Shown here: in pieces, positions 25,263-33,479 of the stretch
How positions within the stretch are numbered: the stretch's first letter is position 1
Layout of the letters: every line of letters starts with the position of its first letter
NCBI RefSeq assembly: GCF_013375555.1
Contig: NZ_JABXWB010000005.1
Span: forward strand, 372,001-436,000
Origin: Sphingobium sp. EM0848
GTDB lineage: Bacteria; Pseudomonadota; Alphaproteobacteria; Sphingomonadales; Sphingomonadaceae
Direction: 5' to 3'
Length of the DNA stretch: 64,000 nucleotides
Notes under the pieces: model-generated
The model's input: the letters and a program-made list of their open reading frames with translations, nothing else
What the model was told of the DNA's origin: nothing
Database searches by the model: none
Translations under genes and position numbers: made by a program

Positions 25263-26428
25263 GGCACCGCGATCACAAAGGGGTTGGCCGCAACCGTCGC
25301 GCCCAAAGTGCGAACGAAGGCACCGCTCGCCGCGTCATGGACGTCAATCACGCCATCCGTCCGCGCGACGATCAGTTGCGGCTTGTCCTCATGTGTAACC
25401 GCGATCGCCAGCCCCTGCCCCTTCAGCGCGATCCGTGACAGGCGCATCTTCTTAACAGGGTCGACCACCCAGACTTCGGTTCCGCCGTCCTTATGGCTGC
25501 CTTCCTTGCCATTGGGGCTCATCAACACATAGAGCAACCCCTTGGCGTCGGCGCTAATGACCTGCCAGCCGCCAGGTCGCCATTGCGGCGCACCGCCTGC
25601 CGCCGTGCCGACGCTGAACATGCCTGGCAAAGGCCGGGCGACCGGGCCGGACAGGTCGATGCCCTGGATCATGCCATAAAAGCTGACGAACCAGGCCGTG
25701 CGCCCGACCATCGCCGGAGTGCCGAACAATGGCTGCTTGTCGATATCATGGACCTTGGCGATGCTCTTGGAGGAAGCCGCCTGCCCCTTGTCATCCAGAG
25801 CCACGCTGAACATGGATCCATCGGCGCACAGGCTGCTGAAGCCGCGATCCCCGCTGGGATAGATTTGCGTGCAGCCGGGAAGGTCGATCTCGTTCAACAC
25901 CTTGCGACCTTCCAGATCGACGACCGTGACGGATTGGGCCGGGGTGAAATTGGCAACAAGCGCCCATTTGCCGCCATTGGTGAACTGGAACAGATTGGGA
26001 TAGGTGACAGACAATTGCCGCTTGCCGCCGGGCAGCAAGATCTCACCCTTGGGCTGGAGCGATTTCATATCCCATATGGTTATCGCATCCGTCCGCTCTC
26101 CACGGGTCAGGCGGCTGTAGAATGTTTCCGCAGTGTAAATCTCTCCGCGCTCGGGCGACACCAGTTCATTGGCGAACTGCGCGGCGCGCACCAACCCCTT
26201 GAGTGGTCGCCCCGGCGAGGCCGTATCGACCACCGCCAGTTTCCCGTCCAGGATCGAGGCAAAGTTCAGATCATGGATCAAAACCCAGCTTTTGGGCCAG
26301 GTTTCCGGCAGGCTACCGACATTAGGTATCTGCTCTTCCGGCAGAGGTTTGGGATAGTCTGCCGTGCCTGCCAGCGCAGGTCCCGACACGACTGCAAACA
26401 GCAACGCACTAAGGGCAATCGACCGCAT
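25259..26428 (-). CDS. aauB: Aromatic amine dehydrogenase heavy subunit
   Basis: A 389-residue periplasmic protein with signal peptide (MRSIALSALLFAVVSGPALA) and a seven-bladed propeller pattern. Family segments are FYSRLTRGERTDAITIWD, FVSFYGMIQGIDLSG, QWRPGGWQ and LMSPNGKEGSHKDGGTEVWV. These resemble the heavy subunit of aralkylamine dehydrogenase more than MauB. It scaffolds the TTQ light subunits in an alpha2-beta2 enzyme and shapes the substrate channel. It is first in the leftward operon; mauF, which precedes mauB in methylamine clusters, is absent here. The start has a GGTGGGAGGAACC ribosome site. Confidence 0.92.
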   Translation of the reverse strand: MRSIALSALLFAVVSGPALAGTADYPKPLPEEQIPNVGSLPETWPKSWVLIHDLNFASILDGKLAVVDTASPGRPLKGLVRAAQFANELVSPERGEIYTAETFYSRLTRGERTDAITIWDMKSLQPKGEILLPGGKRQLSVTYPNLFQFTNGGKWALVANFTPAQSVTVVDLEGRKVLNEIDLPGCTQIYPSGDRGFSSLCADGSMFSVALDDKGQAASSKSIAKVHDIDKQPLFGTPAMVGRTAWFVSFYGMIQGIDLSGPVARPLPGMFSVGTAAGGAPQWRPGGWQVISADAKGLLYVLMSPNGKEGSHKDGGTEVWVVDPVKKMRLSRIALKGQGLAIAVTHEDKPQLIVARTDGVIDVHDAASGAFVRTLGATVAANPFVIAVP

Positions 26429-26495
26429 GAGGTTCCTCCCACCAGGAGGCGGCTTATGTCCGCTCGAGCAAAATATGACGAAACAGCAACAAATC

Positions 26496-26531
26496 TGTCA
26501 AGTGACCTAATTTTGTCAGATGACATAATTT
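26496..26531. promoter_or_regulatory. Tandem 18-bp repeats with palindromic core, likely operator
   Basis: Two directly abutting copies: TGTCAAGTGACCTAATTT (26496-26513) and TGTCAGATGACATAATTT (26514-26531). The second contains the perfect inverted repeat TGTCA-GA-TGACA, and the first is imperfect by one base. They lie between the divergent aauB and TetR genes, 68 bp from the aauB start and 72 bp from the TetR start. Probable binding site of the TetR protein or of another dimeric regulator. Confidence 0.7.
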
Positions 26532-26602
26532 ATCCGAACCAATATAGTTGACGTCCACAAGCCGAAAATGGCGTCATTTCATTAGGATGAGTTAAGGAAG
26601 CA

Positions 26603-27238
26603 ATGATCGAACTCGACATCCCAGAACGCGACGGCGGCTATTCCAAGGGAAATGAGACACGCGAACTCATCCTTCGCACCGCTCTCGAAATCCTGATCGA
26701 GGAAGGGTATCGCGCCATGAGCATGCGGCGAGTCGCGATCGCCTGCGGAATGAAATTTGGCAATCTCACCTATCATTATCGCAGCCGGGAAGACCTTGTC
26801 CGCGAACTGCTCGAGGCTGTCATCCGCAGCTATGAGGTGGAATTCGACCAGATCGTCCACATGTCCAGCGCTTCGGCGCAGGAGCGGCTGCAGCGGATTT
26901 GCACCTTCATATTGGAGGATATCCGTAGCAAGAAGACGACGCGTATTTTCCCCGAACTATGGGCACTTTCCAACCATGACGCCTTCGTCCTGGCGCGAGT
27001 TCAGGAGCTTTACGGTCGCGCCCGTGCACCGCTGATCGAGATTGTAGGCGATATCCGTCCCGATTTGCCGATAGCCGACCGCGAAGCCATCGCCCTTTTC
27101 ATTTCGGCCTCCATGGAGGGGATGACCCCATTTGCCGGCTATGAAAAGCCATTTGAGCCGCTGATGCCCAAGCTGAGCGATATCGCCATTCATTCATTTG
27201 TTTCGCTCGTTGAGACCTTTGGTCGCGACAGTAATTGA
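26603..27238 (+). CDS. TetR family regulator, divergent from amine operon
   Basis: A 211-residue protein with an N-terminal TetR helix-turn-helix (residues 20-66: TRELILRTALEILIEEGYRA, then VAIACGMKFGNLTYHYRSRE) and a helical ligand domain. The ATG follows TTAAGGAAGC. Divergence from the heavy-subunit gene and the tandem palindromes between them suggest it represses or activates the amine operon and itself. The inducer would be the amine or a CoA product (inference). Confidence 0.88.
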   Translation: MIELDIPERDGGYSKGNETRELILRTALEILIEEGYRAMSMRRVAIACGMKFGNLTYHYRSREDLVRELLEAVIRSYEVEFDQIVHMSSASAQERLQRICTFILEDIRSKKTTRIFPELWALSNHDAFVLARVQELYGRARAPLIEIVGDIRPDLPIADREAIALFISASMEGMTPFAGYEKPFEPLMPKLSDIAIHSFVSLVETFGRDSN

Positions 27239-27303
27239 GCAGGGACCATGTGGTTGGCGATCTGTTTGGAGATGGCAAGAACACTTCGGACCTTGAGGGA
27301 TAC

Positions 27304-27408
27304 TAGAGCATGATCCGATCAGGTTGAATCAGATCATGCTCTCATTTTCTTTTGTTTTCCGCATTTTCCGAGTCGTCAGATGTTCCCATCTGACTTGAAA
27401 ATGCTCTA
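27304..27408. repeat. Two-hairpin dispersed repeat
   Basis: The element starts with AGAGCATGATC (27305-27315) paired with GATCATGCTCT (27332-27342), then has a second hairpin GTCAGATG-ttcc-CATCTGAC (27375-27394), and closes with ATGCTCTAA, complementary to the opening. A related copy is at 50469-50573, sharing the second hairpin and the tail. The right end supplies the stop codon of the AraC gene at 27406. Confidence 0.75.
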
Positions 27409-28275
27409 AACGTTTGAAGCGGTCTTGCGATAGATATGCGGCGCTACGCCTGTCGCGCGCTTAAAAGCGGCTGAAAAAGCGCTGGGCCCTGAAAAGCCGA
27501 GCTTGTAGGCGATCTGTTTCAGAGGCAACTGCGTCTCGATGAGCAAGGTGCGCGCGCGACGGAGTCGGATGTCCTCAACATAGCGCGTGATCGTTGTCCC
27601 TGTAGTCGCCTTGAACAGCCGACGGAGATGTGAAGGGCTCACACCACATAATTCGGTGAGTTTGGTCAATGTGACCGCATGCCCCTCGGCTTCTTCGGCA
27701 TATTCCCGGATTCGCGCGAGTTGCCAACCAGCCAGCACACCATCGCCATTGGTCGGCAGACAATGGCGTGCCAAGCTACGTCCGAGTTCGGCGAGCGCCA
27801 GGCGGCTCAGCCCATCGACAGCAAGCAGGTGAGCAAAGCCGGGACTACCGACCTCGTCGGCCATCATCCACAATGTACGCTCGAGCAGTGGCGTGCTGGC
27901 CTTGAAACAGGCTTCCAGGTAGTCGGTGCTGTCATAGCTTGCAATCCCCGTGCAAGCTTCGAAAAAGGCGGCTTCGAAATCGCAATAGATTGCTGATTGG
28001 ATCGGGTTCTCTCCGCTTAAGCGTGCCTTCCAATCTACACCGGCCGGAATGCAGTTGAACCGGCTCATCGGCACAAATTTCCGAGAACTGCCATAGCAAG
28101 CGTAGCCATGCGGACGGTTGACGTCCGACAGCCACATTCCGATCTGATAAGTCTGCTCACATCCCGAGAGTTCAGGCGGAAGTTTGCCACCCTGCGGCTC
28201 ACACAGCCTGACGACAGCATCATCGATTGTCGTCGTAGCGAGCCGTCGCTCATTCCAGGATGTCGATGCCGTCAA
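27406..28275 (-). CDS. AraC family transcriptional regulator
   Basis: A 289-residue regulator with an uncharacterised N-terminal sensor half and the C-terminal double helix-turn-helix (LTKLTELCGVSPSHLRRLFK, then IRLRRARTLLIETQLPLKQI and LGFSGPSAFSAAFKRATG). Its last codons lie in the dispersed repeat, so the C-terminus (TASNV) may have been shaped by repeat insertion. It faces away from the SnoaL/OYE genes across about 200 bp and is the likely regulator of that unit. Confidence 0.88.
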   Translation of the reverse strand: MTASTSWNERRLATTTIDDAVVRLCEPQGGKLPPELSGCEQTYQIGMWLSDVNRPHGYACYGSSRKFVPMSRFNCIPAGVDWKARLSGENPIQSAIYCDFEAAFFEACTGIASYDSTDYLEACFKASTPLLERTLWMMADEVGSPGFAHLLAVDGLSRLALAELGRSLARHCLPTNGDGVLAGWQLARIREYAEEAEGHAVTLTKLTELCGVSPSHLRRLFKATTGTTITRYVEDIRLRRARTLLIETQLPLKQIAYKLGFSGPSAFSAAFKRATGVAPHIYRKTASNV

Positions 28276-28478
28276 TTACCTGCCTCTCCTCATCGCATTC
28301 TAGATAGATTGCCGTCCGAGCGCAATCTTGTGAACCTTACCCGCAGGCGCCTGACCGTGTCATGCAATGACCATCTCAAAATGAGCGCTACGAACATGAA
28401 TGAGCGCTTTGCGTATCACGCGACAATAGCGACTCTCAACCGTAGCGCGCTAACAGAGGATATTGATGGGAGGCTGGC

Positions 28479-28601
28479 ATGGAACCAGAAATGTCGACAG
28501 AGGAGCTATTGAAGCTGGCCGGCGGACGCTTTGAGGCCGTGGGCAATGGTGATCTTGAAGGCGCGATGACACTGCTGGTCGACGAACCGGCCAATGCATG
28601 A
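28479..28601 (+). pseudogene. SnoaL/NTF2-like gene, N-terminal remnant
   Basis: A 40-codon frame starts at ATG 28479 after GGGAGG and reads MSTEELLKLAGGRFEAVGNG then LEGAMTLLVDEPANA before TGA. This is the first helix and strand of a SnoaL-like fold, cut by the stop. A second 43-codon frame overlaps the stop as ATGA (28598) but is not recognisable. The next gene downstream is an intact relative, so this may be a decayed duplicate. Confidence 0.45.
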
Positions 28602-28733
28602 TGGCGTGTCTCGGCTTCAATGACGATGTGCTGTGCACCGTCTCCATGGAATTCCGTCCGCTTGCACAATCTTCGCTTCGCCGTGTCCGCGAAGCGGTAT
28701 GTTCATCTCATCATGAAAATTAGGATTATCTGA

Positions 28734-29168
28734 ATGTCCCGATCACTTATCAATCTCATCTCGGTCGCGCACCGGCACGCGCTTACCGAGGGCGCGCAGG
28801 ACGTCGACGCCATCATGGCGACGATGGAAGGGGAGCCCGTCTACGAACTCTATCCGGTTGGCAAGCGCTTCTCCGGCATGGCCAATACGCGGCGCTATTA
28901 TGAGCATTTTGTCGCGCATGTGCAGCAGCGGATGCGGGGCGCGGCGCCGGTAAGCCAATCCTTCGGCCCTGACGGGGTGGTCGAGGAATATACGATCTCA
29001 ATCCTGCTCGATGGCGCAACCGAGCCTTCGATGCACCGCATCATGGCGATCCTCACCTTTGGCGAAGAGGGCTTGAGCGGCGAACGAATCTACTCGGATG
29101 AGGCTTTCCTGCGCACGCTGCTCGGGCCGCTGTGGGCCGAACTCGAGCCGATCGAACTTCATATCTGA
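28734..29168 (+). CDS. SnoaL/NTF2-like protein
   Basis: A 144-residue protein of alpha+beta cone type (SnoaL-like polyketide cyclase/NTF2 superfamily): an N-terminal helical part with VDAIMATMEGEPVYELYPVG and central beta strands PVSQSFGPDGVVEEYTISIL and MHRIMAILTFGEEGLSGERIY. Members bind small hydrophobic ligands and act as isomerases, cyclases or dehydratases; which is not visible. It precedes the flavin oxidoreductase, separated by a TonB-receptor tail fragment. Confidence 0.72.
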   Translation: MSRSLINLISVAHRHALTEGAQDVDAIMATMEGEPVYELYPVGKRFSGMANTRRYYEHFVAHVQQRMRGAAPVSQSFGPDGVVEEYTISILLDGATEPSMHRIMAILTFGEEGLSGERIYSDEAFLRTLLGPLWAELEPIELHI

Positions 29169-29231
29169 GCTGGCGGACCGCTTCATTTGACGCGGCTGCG
29201 CCCATTCAAAACCGAAAGGAAGGAAAAGGGG

Positions 29232-29348
29232 GACAATCTCACCAACCAGAAGAACCTGTCCAATGGCATTGATTTTGGAGCGCTCGGTTTTGCCGGCGCC
29301 ATCTTCGAACGGCCTGTCAGCTATGGCTTCGATGTCGGGGTCAGCTTC
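29232..29348 (+). pseudogene. TonB-dependent receptor C-terminal tail
   Basis: The in-frame peptide DNLTNQKNLSNGIDFGALGF then AGAIFERPVSYGFDVGVSF is the last strands of a TonB-dependent receptor, ending at the usual terminal Phe but lacking a stop. It matches the tail of the receptor at 45735-48029, which reads NLTNQKNLDFAIDFGSLGFA and ends DAKISF. The rest of the receptor gene has been lost. Confidence 0.8.
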
Positions 29349-29410
29349 CAGCATCATTCCATCCGGCGACCTCGTGCAGCCACCTTATATTTCTGGATAA
29401 TTCTCAAGCT

Positions 29411-31537
29411 ATGGCAAACCTGTCGCACCTATTTTCCCCCGGCCAGATCGGGCCGCTTGCTTTGCGCAACCGGATCGCTGTCACCGCCATGGGGGCGTCC
29501 CTTGCCGAAGTAGACGGGCAATGCGGTCCACGCATCATTGCCTATCACGAAGAACAAGCGAAGGGAGGCGTCGGCCTTGTCATCACTGGCGTTGCAGGGG
29601 TCGCGTGGCCGGTCGGCGCCAACCAAACCAATCAGATCGCCATTTCGGACGATCGCTTTCTTCCAGGGCTGACAGCTCTCACCGAAGCGGTGCACCGGCA
29701 TGGTGCGAAAATCGCCGCGCAGATCCACCATGGCGGCCTTGTCGCGATGCAGGACATGCTGGCCGGCCGACCGATCTGGGGACCGTCATTGCCGCCTGCA
29801 CCGAGTGGAGATTTCACCGCGAGTTTCTTGCTGGAGGAACTCGCCGAGGCGCCATTTAGCCGAGTGCGTGACATCGACGTCAAGGTGATGACGGTCGATG
29901 ACATCCACCATGTGGTCAAGCAATTCGCAGATGCCGCCGATCGGGCACGGCGTGCCGGCTTCGACGGTGTCGAGATACATGGCGGCCACGGCTATTTGCT
30001 CTCCTCCTTCATTTCACCCAAGACCAATGTCCGGACCGATGCCTATGGCGGGTCGCTCGAAAATCGGGCGCGTTTCCTGCTCGAGGTCATTTCCGCGGTG
30101 AAGGCCCGCACAGGCGGTGCAATCGCGCTATGGTGCAAACTGGATTCCCGTGAAGTCGGGGTGAAGAATGGACTGACGATAGAGGATAGCGTGCAAATCG
30201 CGCGCTTGGCAGAGCAGGCTGGCGCTGAGGCCATCACCGTCACCGCTTATCATGATGCGGGGCAGCCCAAACTGCACTCAGGATCGCACACACCACACGA
30301 ACCGGGCGTGAACCTCCCTTATGCCGCACGGATCAAGGCGGCCGTCAATATTCCGGTGATCGCCTCAGGTCGCGTTGAACCGGAAGCCGGCGACCGAGCG
30401 ATCGCGAAGGGCACGATCGATTTCGTGTCGATGGGGCGCAAGCTGCTTGCCGATCCTTATCTGCCTGCCAAACTGGCCGAAGGACGGGAGCATGATGTGC
30501 GGCCATGCATCTATTGTTACACCTGCATCAGCGCGATTTATCTTGGCCAACCGATGCGCTGCGCGGTCAACCCGGAGCTCGGCTTTGAATATCAGCGGCC
30601 ACTGCAGCAGCATGGCGGCAGACGGGTTGTTGTCATTGGCGGCGGCCCGGGTGGCATGGAAACGGCCCGGCGGCTCGATGCGATGGGGCACAAGGTCGTC
30701 CTGATCGAAGAGGGGGAGCGGCTCGGCGGCACGCTCCGCTTTGCTTCCCTCGCCTATCCAGCCAACGAGCGATTGCTTGACTGGCTGCGCCACCAGATCG
30801 AGATGTCGGCTGTCAAGGTGCGGCTGCGCACCCACGCGACGCTGGAGGTGATGCACGCGCTCGCACCTGATGCCATCGTTGTTGCGACCGGCGCGGTGCG
30901 CGGTCTGACACCGATCCCAGGCAATCACTTACCCCATGTGTTGAGCGGCGATGATCTGCGCGGACTCATGCTCGGGAAAGGGGGAGAGGCCCTCAAGCAG
31001 AAAGTGGGTCTGGCCACACGCATTGCGGCGAAAGTCGGTGCGGCGACCCGGCTAACCTCTAATCTGGCCTTCGTGCGCGAAGCGACGAAGACCTGGATAC
31101 CGTTAGGGCAGCGCATCGTCATCATCGGAGGCGAGCTTGTCGGGCTCGAACTGGCCGAGTTCCTTATCGAGCGCGGTCGTGAAGTGGCGGTGGTTGATGA
31201 AGCACCACGTTTTGGTGCGGGCCTGACAATTGTGCGGCGTATGCGTCTTCTGGCCGAACTGGCAGAACATGGCGTTCGCCTATGCCCGCAAGCGAGCGGT
31301 ATCGCCATCGAGGAAGGTCTGGTCCACTTCGTGGATAAAGAGGGATCGCAGCAGGTCGTACCAGCCGATCATGTTGTCATTGCCAAGGGAGCGACCGGCG
31401 ATGCCAAATTGGCTGAGACATTGAGTTTAGCGGGCTTCGAGGTCCATGTGGTCGGCGATTGCCGCGGGGTCGGCTATATAGAGAAGGCAATGCATGATGC
31501 AGCAGCCGCCGCACTGGCTGTCTCTATTGCACGCTAA
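29411..31537 (+). CDS. Old-yellow-enzyme/FAD-dependent reductase (2,4-dienoyl-CoA reductase type)
   Basis: A 708-residue multidomain flavoenzyme: N-terminal FMN TIM barrel (residues 5-350, with HGGHGYLLSSFISPKTNVRT), an iron-sulfur cysteine cluster C-I-Y-C-Y-T-C then C about eleven residues later (near 360-380), and a C-terminal FAD/NAD(P) half with VIGGGPGGMETARRLDAMG and VIIGGELVGLELAEFLIERG. This is the build of 2,4-dienoyl-CoA reductase, BaiCD and NADH:flavin oxidoreductases, which reduce activated double bonds. Substrate unknown; neighbours (SnoaL, AraC) hint at a terpenoid, steroid or lipid (weak inference). Confidence 0.88.
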   Translation: MANLSHLFSPGQIGPLALRNRIAVTAMGASLAEVDGQCGPRIIAYHEEQAKGGVGLVITGVAGVAWPVGANQTNQIAISDDRFLPGLTALTEAVHRHGAKIAAQIHHGGLVAMQDMLAGRPIWGPSLPPAPSGDFTASFLLEELAEAPFSRVRDIDVKVMTVDDIHHVVKQFADAADRARRAGFDGVEIHGGHGYLLSSFISPKTNVRTDAYGGSLENRARFLLEVISAVKARTGGAIALWCKLDSREVGVKNGLTIEDSVQIARLAEQAGAEAITVTAYHDAGQPKLHSGSHTPHEPGVNLPYAARIKAAVNIPVIASGRVEPEAGDRAIAKGTIDFVSMGRKLLADPYLPAKLAEGREHDVRPCIYCYTCISAIYLGQPMRCAVNPELGFEYQRPLQQHGGRRVVVIGGGPGGMETARRLDAMGHKVVLIEEGERLGGTLRFASLAYPANERLLDWLRHQIEMSAVKVRLRTHATLEVMHALAPDAIVVATGAVRGLTPIPGNHLPHVLSGDDLRGLMLGKGGEALKQKVGLATRIAAKVGAATRLTSNLAFVREATKTWIPLGQRIVIIGGELVGLELAEFLIERGREVAVVDEAPRFGAGLTIVRRMRLLAELAEHGVRLCPQASGIAIEEGLVHFVDKEGSQQVVPADHVVIAKGATGDAKLAETLSLAGFEVHVVGDCRGVGYIEKAMHDAAAAALAVSIAR

Positions 31538-31734
31538 TCGAACGCCGCTCGTGTCCTACAGCTGTGGAACGCCATAATGTCATCGAGGATGCTGCATCCT
31601 GACTAATCCGGATCATGCTATCGTAGCGCTTCAAAAGTCCGCTTATCGCGGACGCCTGCCGGATAGCTGCCTGATCGGATTGTCCTAGCGCAAGCCAATC
31701 AGCTTTCGGTCCGTGTGGCTGCACCAAGGACCGT

Positions 31735-32841
31735 TCAATTGAAATCGGAAAGGGAGTAGCTGGTGCTTCGTCCGCCGCCTTCGTCGCGGATGAAAATTGC
31801 CTTCTCGACAAGATCCTGAATGTCTCGCAGCGCCGTATCGGAGGAGACCTTTGTGATCTTTGCCCATTTCGACGAGTTCAGCTTGCCCTCGAAGCCATTG
31901 AGCAACCGATTGATCATGTCCCGCTGTCGGTCGTTCATCGGAACATCCCCGAAGCGTTCCCAGAAACGCGCTTTGCTTAGCACCGCGGACAAGGTCTGTT
32001 GGGCGCCATCGAAGGCACGACCTAAGCAATCCAAGAACCATTCCAGCCAGGACGTTATGTCGAGGTCGCCTTTCTGCGTTGCCTCGAGCAGATCATAATA
32101 AATTTTGCGTTCCTGTCGGATCTGGGCCGACATGCTGTAGAAGCGCTGGGCAGTATGTTCGGCGCGGGCAAGTGCAAGATCGGCGATCGCGCGCGCGATC
32201 CGACCATTGCCATCGTCGAAGGGGTGGACATTCACGAACCAGAGGTGTGCGATTCCAGCCTTTATGACCGGATCGATGCCAATATCGGATTCGAACCAGC
32301 GAACGAACCCGTCCATCTCCAGCTCCAACCTGGTTGCAGCCGGCGCCTCATAATGCACGCGCTCGCGTCCGATGGGGCCGGACACGACCTGCATGGCCCC
32401 CGTTTCGTCGATACGCCACCCGCCGACAGTGATGGCCGTCATTCCGCTTCTACCGGTAGGAAACATCGCAGCATGCCAGGCAAACAGCCGATCGGTGGTA
32501 AGTGGTGCGGCATAATTTTGGGTGGCGTCAAGCATCATTTCGACCACGCCCTCGACATTGCGATCCGCTGGAACCAACCCGGCGATATCCATCCCCAGAC
32601 GACGCGCGATCGATGAGCGGACCTGGTCTTGATTGAGATGCTCGCCCTCGATCTCGCTGGATTTGAGGACATCCTGCGTAAGTGTCGCAAGGACGGCCTC
32701 GTTCCGCATGTCGAAGCCCAACGCGCTCATATGACCGATCAGTCGGCCCTGCTGGTGACGGACCGCACCCAGCCTGGTTGCGAGTCGTTCGTCTCGCCAC
32801 GTAAAGTTCGGCCATGAAGGAAGTTCGTGGATGTACGTCAT
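31735..32841 (-). CDS. Fic family protein with C-terminal winged helix
   Basis: A 368-residue protein: Fic N-terminal domain, the inhibitory-helix motif SSEIEG (about residues 61-66), the catalytic Fic motif HPFDDGNGR (about 206-214) and a C-terminal winged helix (WAKITKVSSDTALRDIQDLV, then GGGRSTSYSL). Fic enzymes transfer AMP from ATP to hydroxyl side chains of target proteins; the S/TxxxE(G/N) helix before the domain makes this a self-inhibited class II enzyme like SoFic of Shewanella. The ATG at 32841 is inside the first element of an operator array, so autoregulation by the winged helix is plausible. An in-frame start at 32907 would lie within the array and is rejected. Confidence 0.88.
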   Translation of the reverse strand: MTYIHELPSWPNFTWRDERLATRLGAVRHQQGRLIGHMSALGFDMRNEAVLATLTQDVLKSSEIEGEHLNQDQVRSSIARRLGMDIAGLVPADRNVEGVVEMMLDATQNYAAPLTTDRLFAWHAAMFPTGRSGMTAITVGGWRIDETGAMQVVSGPIGRERVHYEAPAATRLELEMDGFVRWFESDIGIDPVIKAGIAHLWFVNVHPFDDGNGRIARAIADLALARAEHTAQRFYSMSAQIRQERKIYYDLLEATQKGDLDITSWLEWFLDCLGRAFDGAQQTLSAVLSKARFWERFGDVPMNDRQRDMINRLLNGFEGKLNSSKWAKITKVSSDTALRDIQDLVEKAIFIRDEGGGRSTSYSLSDFN

Positions 32842-32939
32842 ATTCACCGCTTCATTTGCGGTGAATATAGGTCTTATTCGCCGCATCGCAAGCGATATTC
32901 TCCGCAATATATGCGGTGATAAGGCTGCTATTTACCGCA
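32841..32939. promoter_or_regulatory. Array of six 11-bp half-sites in fic promoter
   Basis: Six copies of TATTCxCCGCA or its complement occur in 99 bp: TATTCACCGCT at 32841, TGCGGTGAATA at 32857, TATTCGCCGCA at 32875, TATTCTCCGCA at 32896, TGCGGTGATA at 32912 and TATTTACCGCA at 32929. Starts are 16-21 bp apart. The first two form an inverted repeat that covers the fic start codon. The arrangement suits cooperative binding by a repressor, possibly the Fic protein through its winged helix. Confidence 0.8.
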
Positions 32940-32989
32940 GAGCGTGTCAAGGTGGGAACCGGCTCCGCTACTGATACGCGGGTTCCAGG

Positions 32990-33214
32990 TCAATTTCCAT
33001 GATCTGATCCACCTCCATAGTCGCGTTCCAACTCCGCGCGAAATTTCGCGATCAATTCCTTCTCAGTTGGTCGGAGCGGCGGACTCTCTGTAAGTTCGAC
33101 GTCCTTTGGCGCTGGCCGGGGTTCGCTCGGATTTTTGGATGGCAGCGAAGCTGGGGGAACGGGCGCAGCCCTATTGCCTGGAACAATGCTCTTAAAAAGG
33201 GTCCCTTCTGTCAA
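32990..33214 (-). CDS. Doubtful small protein
   Basis: A 74-codon frame from a TTG upstream of the fic promoter. It is proline-rich in the middle and has a charged C-terminal helix (TEKELIAKFRAELERDYGGG). No domain is recognised and no good ribosome site exists; it may be the end of a decayed gene. The surrounding 570 bp otherwise holds only the fic operator array and the upstream region of the receptor gene. Confidence 0.22.
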   Translation of the reverse strand: MTEGTLFKSIVPGNRAAPVPPASLPSKNPSEPRPAPKDVELTESPPLRPTEKELIAKFRAELERDYGGGSDHGN

Positions 33215-33479
33215 CGTTCGCTTAGAGGTACGGTGCGGAGCTCCACAAATGACTGAGTTTGGCGCATCACGAAGCCCACCGGTCTTATCGCCGAACGTTC
33301 GATCGATGAAGCGATGCCAAGTCGGCCGTTATTCGCCACATGGGTGAACAGTGTAGTGATGATGGTGCGCTTTATCGCCAAGGAACGTCAGTTATCGTTC
33401 CACTCAAGAAATGGGCCAGGCAAGAAAGAGGCCACATAATAACGGCCCTAAAGGAGCTGGCGCAGGAGAGGGAGGATTT

